Shown in pieces: positions 7,931 to 13,091 of a stretch of 13,091 nt of DNA. Each line of letters starts with the position of its first letter. Position 1 is the stretch's first letter. Source of the DNA: Actinomycetota bacterium (GTDB lineage: Bacteria; Actinomycetota; Actinomycetes; S36-B12; UBA10799); contig DMNR01000165.1 of NCBI GenBank assembly GCA_003452655.1, forward strand, positions 12,402 through 25,492. The letters run 5' to 3'. A program made the translations under genes and the position numbers. The notes beneath the pieces were generated by a model that was not told where the DNA came from, did no database searches, and saw nothing but the letters and a program-made list of their open reading frames with translations.

Positions 7931-8505
7931 TGGCGCACGCATTTGCTCGCGTGGGAGATCGACTCACGACGCAGCTTGAGCCGGTCGAGCAGATACTCCT
8001 CGGGCAATTGATCGATGAGTTGTCCCAGGTGTTGCGCCGACCGGAGGATGCCGACACCCCGGCCGTTGACCCGCTGGCACGTGAGCTCGGGTTGGAAGGA
8101 TTGACCGGAATCGCACCTGAACCGCCGGACAATCCGATCGCGGCACGGCTGCTGCCGGACGGCTACCGAGATGACCCCATCGCTGCCACCGAATTCCGCC
8201 GCTACACCGACGATTCACTGCGCGCGTCGAAGTTGGCTGATGCGGAGGTAATGAAGGCGGGGCTAGAGGCTGCGGCAGATGATCCGAGCGGCCGGATCGA
8301 GATTGAGCCCGCTGAGGCAGACCACTGGGTTCGGGCAATGAACGACTTGCGTTTGGCACTCGGGGTCGAACTTGGCATTACCAACGAGTCACAGATACCT
8401 CCGGACCCTGCTGACCTTGACGAGCAGTTGGCGGGTAGAGCAATGCTGTATGACTTCCTCACGTGGTGGCAGGACGGACTCGTTGTCGCGCTCATGGGGG
8501 AGTAG
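7930..8505 (+). CDS. aosR: DUF2017 family protein, AosR-like regulator
   Basis: This 191-residue protein follows clpS as Rv1332 does in M. tuberculosis, and its length and acidic composition fit DUF2017. In M. tuberculosis, Rv1332 (AosR) has been described as an actinomycete-specific redox-responsive transcription factor acting on the mec-cysO-cysM genes; here that role is inferred from position and family only. The C-terminal part, a segment containing WVRAMNDLRLALGVELG and an ending YDFLTWWQDGLVVAL, is the most typical of the family. The GTG at 7930 shares its G with the clpS stop (TAGTG), which I take as the start. An in-frame GTG at 7903 would overlap clpS by 28 bases. The protein has no cysteine, so it cannot sense oxidation through a disulfide of its own. 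Confidence 0.82.
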   Translation: MAHAFARVGDRLTTQLEPVEQILLGQLIDELSQVLRRPEDADTPAVDPLARELGLEGLTGIAPEPPDNPIAARLLPDGYRDDPIAATEFRRYTDDSLRASKLADAEVMKAGLEAAADDPSGRIEIEPAEADHWVRAMNDLRLALGVELGITNESQIPPDPADLDEQLAGRAMLYDFLTWWQDGLVVALMGE

Positions 8506-8684
8506 AGGGCGTCCTTCTTCCGTCGTAGTACCAATGACGATTGTTAGCGAATGCAACAACCAGTTTGATCAGGCTATGTTGCTGGCGAAGTCTGATCTAA
8601 CTCGTGCGATTGCGGGATAGGGGTAGGCATTCAGTTTTGTGGGCCCACGAATCTGATACGCGAGACAGCGAAGGAACTCCAGAC
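8506..8684 (+). promoter_or_regulatory. Intergenic leader with repeats and a palindrome before the lipoprotein gene
   Basis: These 179 bases hold no gene I can support. They contain an imperfect direct repeat, TTGTTAGCGAA (8541-8551) and TTGCTGGCGAA (8579-8589), 9 of 11 matching. There is also a dyad TTGTT (8541-8545) / AACAA (8555-8559) and a perfect 10-bp palindrome GTGGGCCCAC (8639-8648) located 36 bases before the lipoprotein ATG. These are plausible operator sites for a promoter starting a new transcript, but I cannot assign a -10/-35 pair or a regulator. Confidence 0.4.
8671..8676 (+). promoter_or_regulatory. Shine-Dalgarno of the lipoprotein gene
   Basis: AAGGAA lies 8 bases before the ATG at 8685. 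It selects this start over an upstream in-frame one near 8604 that would place arginine-rich, non-signal sequence before the signal peptide. Confidence 0.65.
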
Positions 8685-9209
8685 ATGAGCAGTGAAATCT
8701 TGAGCAAGAAGGTATTGGTTGCCACAGCGCTGGGATCGGGTTTTGCCCTTGCGCTGGCCGGTTGTAGCAGCAGCGGGTCGTCGACACCATCTGCTTCCGC
8801 ATCCCCAACATCTGCGGCTCCCACATCGGCGGCACCGGCGCCGGCAAGTGCTGTGCCTGGGCCGCCAGCTGGCGCAACGGAGACGCAGGCACCCAAGCCA
8901 GTCGCCAGCGGAGCGACATACACCCAGTACAAGACTGCAGAAGCTCCCGCGGCAGTGACTGGCTACTACAACTCGGCCCTCAAGACCGCCGGCTACACCA
9001 TCACCAACAGCGGCAGCGGCGGCGGTGGCTGGGGCCAGTACGGCGGCTCTGGAGCGACGGTAGGTGGCAACAACGGCACGACCTTCGTTGAGGTCAATGC
9101 CGGTGGCTCGAAGCAGGGTTCCACTTACTTCGAGGTTTGCTCCGGACCATCCGCAGCAGCAGTGGACAACTGTCAGAGTGGAAACCACGGACAAAGCAAG
9201 AGCAGCTGA
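8685..9209 (+). CDS. Small secreted lipoprotein, function unknown
   Basis: The product has 174 residues. Two lysines (8-9), a hydrophobic stretch (10-24) and the lipobox LAGC (24-27) predict lipidation at C27 and anchoring on the outer face of the membrane. Residues 28-70 are a Ser/Ala/Pro/Thr-rich linker. The globular part (about 75-165) begins with SGATYTQY, includes VTGYYNSALKTAGYTI, passes through a glycine-rich loop (110-123), and ends with two cysteines (C152, C163) that could pair. I do not recognise a named domain; the YY...L..AGY pattern is common in small actinobacterial lipoproteins. Three xGAT motifs (62-65, 75-78, 122-125) recall the SGAT motif to which ApbE attaches FMN, and apbE is the next gene 28 bases downstream. 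The aspartate usual before SGAT is missing, so this is only a hint. Confidence 0.85.
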   Translation: MSSEILSKKVLVATALGSGFALALAGCSSSGSSTPSASASPTSAAPTSAAPAPASAVPGPPAGATETQAPKPVASGATYTQYKTAEAPAAVTGYYNSALKTAGYTITNSGSGGGGWGQYGGSGATVGGNNGTTFVEVNAGGSKQGSTYFEVCSGPSAAAVDNCQSGNHGQSKSS

Positions 9210-9225
9210 TATCGCCTTGGGGCGC

Positions 9226-9231
9226 TAATCT
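9226..9231 (+). promoter_or_regulatory. Possible -10 element of apbE (leaderless)
   Basis: TAATCT is followed by 6 bases and the GTG at 9238. No Shine-Dalgarno is present in the 28 bases between the lipoprotein stop and this start, which supports leaderless initiation. No good -35 is seen. Confidence 0.4.
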
Positions 9232-9237
9232 CACGCT

Positions 9238-10248
9238 GTGACTGCTTCAAATGCTGCATCGGCCAGCTCGCTTTCTTGGCGGGCTGGCCGATCTGCGTCG
9301 AACCCGGGGTTTTCCCCTCCGCCGCGCCTCGAGCTCGCCGAGTTGCAGTTCGAAGCGATGGGTTGCGATTGCCAGGTGCTGGTGCTGGGAGGCTCGCCTG
9401 ACCTCGTGAGATTTGGTGAGATCCGTGTTCGTGAACTGGAGTCCGCATGGACGCGATTCGACGACAACAGTGAGCTGTCGGCATTCAACCGTCGCCCAGG
9501 ACACTGGATGGCGGTCTCGCAGGATCTGAGTTTGTTGCTCTGGCGCGGATTGGCGGGATATCGACTCTCCGACGGGATCTTCAACCCCTTCATGGGCGCG
9601 CAGATTCGCAGCGTCGGCTACGACCGCGACTTTTCGGAGCTTGATGCCGTGCCCGGAGATTCGGGCGGTGCGGCCAGCTTCGCGGTGGCCGACTCTGACG
9701 TAGCGGACTTCGTAACGCCGCTGCAGTTCATGCGCAACCGACGGCTCGCGTGGCTCGCGCCTGGGTTGGAGTTCGACAGCGGTGGCATCGGAAAGGGTCT
9801 CGGTGCTGATGTCGTGGTGGCCGAGTTACTTCGGTCAGGAGCTGCCGGAGCCATGGTGAGCCTCGGGGGCGATGTTTCAGTCGGTGGACTTTGGCCCGAC
9901 GAAGGGTGGCGAATAGGGATTGAAGATCCTATCGGTCGTGATGATCAACCCATGAATGTCGTGCTGCGTGATGGCTCCGTGTGTTCGAGCGGGACTCTCA
10001 AGCGGCGGTGGCGCAACGAATCCGGCGATATTGCCCACCACATTCTTGATCCGATGACAGGACAGTCGCTGAAGCGCAGCGATGTTGTAGCGGCCAGTGC
10101 GATTGCTCCTAGCGGTTGGCGAGCCGAAGTGTTGACCAAGATGGCGGTCGTGGGTGGGTCGAAGGTGGCTCGGGAAGTCATCGCTCGACAACCAGGGACT
10201 GCGTTACTCGTGTGGGACCGCGACGGCGTCGTGTCGACGATCCAATAG
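9238..10248 (+). CDS. apbE: FAD:protein FMN transferase, ApbE family
   Basis: ApbE enzymes use FAD and Mg2+ to attach FMN covalently to a Thr/Ser in target redox proteins. The 336-residue protein shows the family segments in order: FEAMGCDCQV (39-48); RFDDNSELSAFN (73-84); DSGGIGKGLGAD (180-191), matching the DlGGiaKGyaaD FAD-binding motif; SLGGDVSVGG (208-217); IEDP (228-231); and HHILDPMTG (267-275). In the C-terminal metal-site motif, usually aDal.Ta, this protein reads AEVLTKM (296-302), with Glu for Asp. The first 30 residues show neither a signal peptide nor a lipobox, so it looks cytoplasmic, unlike E. coli ApbE. The next gene, mec, starts 9 bases after the stop. The preceding gene encodes a lipoprotein with xGAT motifs that could be its substrate. 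Confidence 0.88.
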   Translation: MTASNAASASSLSWRAGRSASNPGFSPPPRLELAELQFEAMGCDCQVLVLGGSPDLVRFGEIRVRELESAWTRFDDNSELSAFNRRPGHWMAVSQDLSLLLWRGLAGYRLSDGIFNPFMGAQIRSVGYDRDFSELDAVPGDSGGAASFAVADSDVADFVTPLQFMRNRRLAWLAPGLEFDSGGIGKGLGADVVVAELLRSGAAGAMVSLGGDVSVGGLWPDEGWRIGIEDPIGRDDQPMNVVLRDGSVCSSGTLKRRWRNESGDIAHHILDPMTGQSLKRSDVVAASAIAPSGWRAEVLTKMAVVGGSKVAREVIARQPGTALLVWDRDGVVSTIQ

Positions 10249-10250
10249 GG
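10247..10250 (+). promoter_or_regulatory. Shine-Dalgarno of mec, overlapping the apbE stop
   Basis: AGGG overlaps the apbE TAG and lies 7 bases before the ATG at 10258. Ribosomes ending apbE would expose or reach it, which supports coupling of the two genes. Confidence 0.5.
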
Positions 10251-10257
10251 TCTGGTC

Positions 10258-10686
10258 ATGCTTGAGATTAGCCAAGAGCTTGTCGACGAGATCGTCGCTC
10301 ACGCGCGCCGAGATCACCCGGACGAAGCGTGTGGCGTGGTCGCTGGGCCTGTCGGGACCGATCGGGCACTCCGTTTCATTCCGATGGTCAACGCGGCACG
10401 CTCACCGACGTTCTATGAGTTCGACTCCCTTGATCTGTTGAAGCTGTACCGCGAGCTGGCAGCAAACGACGAGGACCCAGTCGTGATCTACCACTCGCAC
10501 ACCGCGACCGAGGCCTATCCGTCTCGCACTGACGTGTCTTACGCATCCGAACCGAATGCCCACTACGTGCTCGTCAGCACTCGCGAGACAGGGGCCGAGG
10601 ACGGGCCATTCGAGTTCCGCTCCTACCGAATTGTTGACGGTGTGGTGACTGAGGAAGAGGTACGGATCGGCTCCGGCTCGGCGTAG
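10258..10686 (+). CDS. mec: Mec, JAMM/M67 metallopeptidase of the CysO pathway
   Basis: The product is a 142-residue single-domain JAMM (Mov34/MPN) zinc peptidase. The complete motif is present: E23 followed downstream by HSH (79-81), seven residues, S89, two residues and D92; the histidines and aspartate bind zinc and E23 is the general base. In M. tuberculosis, Mec (Rv1334) hydrolyses the CysO-Cys bond and so releases free cysteine; cysO and cysM following here point to the same role. It lies 9 bases after apbE with a Shine-Dalgarno overlapping the apbE stop, and 27 bases before cysO. Because the CysO here has residues after its Gly-Gly, Mec may also be the enzyme that exposes the Gly-Gly end, as JAMM proteins do in the QbsD/QbsE system. 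Confidence 0.93.
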   Translation: MLEISQELVDEIVAHARRDHPDEACGVVAGPVGTDRALRFIPMVNAARSPTFYEFDSLDLLKLYRELAANDEDPVVIYHSHTATEAYPSRTDVSYASEPNAHYVLVSTRETGAEDGPFEFRSYRIVDGVVTEEEVRIGSGSA

Positions 10687-10701
10687 CCTCGCGCGTACCC
10701 G

Positions 10702-10707
10702 TAGGGT
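10702..10707 (+). promoter_or_regulatory. Possible -10 element of cysO (leaderless), within a small dyad
   Basis: TAGGGT is followed by 6 bases and the GTG at 10714. It overlaps the dyad TACCC (10696-10700) GTA GGGTA (10704-10708). AGGG at 10703-10706, 7 bases before GTG, could instead be a Shine-Dalgarno, so the two readings compete. Confidence 0.35.
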
Positions 10708-10713
10708 ATTCCC

Positions 10714-11990
<1,277 letters not shown>

Positions 11991-12007
11991 TCCGCAAGCC
12001 GTCGTGA

Positions 12008-12427
12008 CTACACCTGGAACCAACGTTTGGTGTGTCCGGTGTTGTTGAGTGCGAGGATCACCAAGTTTAGGAAGAATGCCGTCCAGCCAGTGCCGGTGGG
12101 TAGCTGGAAGAGTGCGAAGACCACGTTGATGATCGCAAGGACATTGACCAGCATCCATGACTGTGGGTCGCCAGCCAACATGCCGCGGCCAATCCAGACG
12201 TAGATCATTCCGAGAATGAAGGACAGGACCGCTGTCAACACCCAGTACCAGTCGCTCACAGGGTTAGAGAAGATCTCCTGGGCCTCGCCTGGTTTGAGCG
12301 CAAGCACAATGGCAATCAACGCAGTTGCGAACTGGATGATCGCACCGATGAAGACTAGGAATACGACGGCCAAGACGGCACCTGGACGCTTTCCGTTGCC
12401 GAATGATTCGGGTGAGAGATCGCTCAT
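12008..12427 (-). CDS. Small four-helix membrane protein, function unknown
   Basis: From the ATG at 12427 the product has 139 residues. A polar N-terminus (1-15, including KRPG) is followed by four hydrophobic segments at about 16-44, 61-85, 90-109 and 114-128, and a short basic tail ending TKRWFQV. No catalytic or binding motif is visible and I do not recognise a family. I chose this ATG because TACGGT lies exactly 6 bases upstream (leaderless pattern) and because upstream in-frame starts would prepend polar, arginine-containing sequence reaching into murI. It takes the place of the rhomboid protease gene (Rv1337) found here in M. tuberculosis but has no GxSG motif, so it is not a rhomboid. 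It converges on cysM and diverges from murI. Confidence 0.75.
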   Translation of the reverse strand: MSDLSPESFGNGKRPGAVLAVVFLVFIGAIIQFATALIAIVLALKPGEAQEIFSNPVSDWYWVLTAVLSFILGMIYVWIGRGMLAGDPQSWMLVNVLAIINVVFALFQLPTGTGWTAFFLNLVILALNNTGHTKRWFQV

Positions 12428-12433
12428 AGTCGC

Positions 12434-12439
12434 ACCGTA
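12434..12439 (-). promoter_or_regulatory. Possible -10 element of the membrane-protein gene (leaderless)
   Basis: On the minus strand TACGGT is followed by 6 bases (GCGACT) and the ATG at 12427. No Shine-Dalgarno is present. Confidence 0.4.
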
Positions 12440-12477
12440 GCGCCCCATGCGTGTCGATGAAATGACCGACAAGCACG

Positions 12478-12483
12478 TACTCT
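12478..12483 (+). promoter_or_regulatory. Possible -10 element of murI (leaderless)
   Basis: TACTCT is followed by 6 bases (GTAGAA) and the ATG at 12490. Only 62 bases separate the two divergent starts, so both promoters must be short and close together. Confidence 0.4.
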
Positions 12484-12489
12484 GTAGAA

Positions 12490-13091
12490 ATGGCGGACGC
12501 ACCGATTGGGATCTTCGATTCCGGAGTTGGTGGCCTCACCGTTGCCCGCGCCATCCTTGATCAACTACCCGATGAGCCGATCATCTACGTGGGTGACACC
12601 CAGAACGGTCCGTACGGCCCGCAACCGCTGGCCGAGGTTCGCAGGTACGCGCTCGCGGTAATGGATCATTTGGTTGAACGAGGCGTCAAGATGTTGGTCA
12701 TCGCGTGTAACTCTGCCAGCGCTGCCGTCTTACGCGACGCCCGCGAGCGCTACGACGTTCCGGTGGTTGAGGTTATTCACCCCGCCGTGCGCCGTGCCGT
12801 CCACGCAACCCGAAACAACCGAGTTGGCGTGATTGGGACCGAGGCCACCGTGACTTCTGGTGCCTACGCCGACGCGTTCGCAGCCAACCCACGATTGACA
12901 GTGGTGCAACAGGCCTGCCCCATGTTCGTTGAGTACGTCGAGCGAGGAGTCACGGGCGGGCCCGAGTTACTCGCAGTGGCACAGGAGTACCTCAAGCCCG
13001 TGATGGCCGAAGATGTCGACACTCTCGTCTTGGGATGCACGCACTACCCGGTCCTCACGGCATTGATCCAACATGTGGTCGGAGACGACGT
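12490..13091 (+). CDS. murI: Glutamate racemase MurI, 5' part (3' end outside window)
   Basis: MurI converts L-glutamate to D-glutamate for peptidoglycan precursors in the cytoplasm. 200 complete codons are visible before the window ends, about three quarters of the usual 260-270 residues. The N-terminal [13 protein letters not shown] (6-18) carries the conserved Asp-Ser pair (D10, S11). GDT..GPYG (35-43) follows, then the first catalytic cysteine C73 in IACNSASA (71-78), and the second, C183, in VLGCTHYP (180-187). All match the two-base, cofactor-independent racemase mechanism. The ATG at 12490 starts exactly at the family N-terminus; no Shine-Dalgarno is seen, but TACTCT lies 6 bases upstream. 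The position after the cysM block matches the mycobacterial order (Rv1338). Confidence 0.95.
   Translation, partial: MADAPIGIFDSGVGGLTVARAILDQLPDEPIIYVGDTQNGPYGPQPLAEVRRYALAVMDHLVERGVKMLVIACNSASAAVLRDARERYDVPVVEVIHPAVRRAVHATRNNRVGVIGTEATVTSGAYADAFAANPRLTVVQQACPMFVEYVERGVTGGPELLAVAQEYLKPVMAEDVDTLVLGCTHYPVLTALIQHVVGDD

Overview
The window is a gene-dense stretch of high-GC DNA from an actinobacterium (class Actinomycetes). The strongest evidence is the block clpS, DUF2017/aosR, mec, cysO, cysM, murI in the order known from Mycobacterium tuberculosis (Rv1331 to Rv1338). Frequent GTG starts, a CysM ending in the same residues as the mycobacterial enzyme, and several start codons placed as in leaderless mRNAs agree with this. 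I cannot resolve the order or genus. No rRNA, tRNA, CRISPR array, insertion sequence or phage gene is visible.

Bases 1-2618: the 3' part of an acyl-CoA dehydrogenase (+) converges on a ClC-family anion channel or transporter (-). Bases 2666-5804: a cell-wall pair transcribed divergently from a 160-base intergenic region. It consists of an exported D-Ala-D-Ala carboxypeptidase of the PBP4/S13 family (-) and an exported GH18 glycosidase with a basic C-terminal domain (+). The GH18 gene ends exactly where the convergent gene begins: the two stop codons abut with no spacer. Bases 5805-7586 (-) encode a 593-residue class-V aminotransferase-fold enzyme with the PLP lysine and catalytic-cysteine motif of cysteine desulfurases plus a long C-terminal extension.

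Bases 7640-11969 (+) are the conserved protein-quality-control and sulfur block: ClpS, the DUF2017 regulator (AosR-like, here without any cysteine), a small secreted lipoprotein, an ApbE-type flavin transferase, then Mec (JAMM peptidase), CysO (sulfur-carrier protein) and CysM (O-phosphoserine-dependent cysteine synthase). By analogy with M. tuberculosis, CysO thiocarboxylate donates sulfur to a CysM-bound aminoacrylate, and Mec releases cysteine from the CysO-Cys adduct. Two things depart from the reference layout. A lipoprotein-ApbE pair is inserted between aosR and mec, and CysO carries seven residues after its Gly-Gly, so it would have to be trimmed before use.

Bases 12008-13091: a small four-helix membrane protein (-) lies where mycobacteria have a rhomboid protease, and is divergent from murI (glutamate racemase, +, cut by the window end). 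Six genes have a TANNNT hexamer 6 or 7 bases before the chosen start codon, which suggests leaderless transcription is common here and gives apbE and cysO possible promoters of their own. The points I find most worth following are the masked CysO tail next to Mec, the xGAT motifs in the lipoprotein upstream of apbE, and the desulfurase-like enzyme with an extra domain beside the cysteine-synthesis block.
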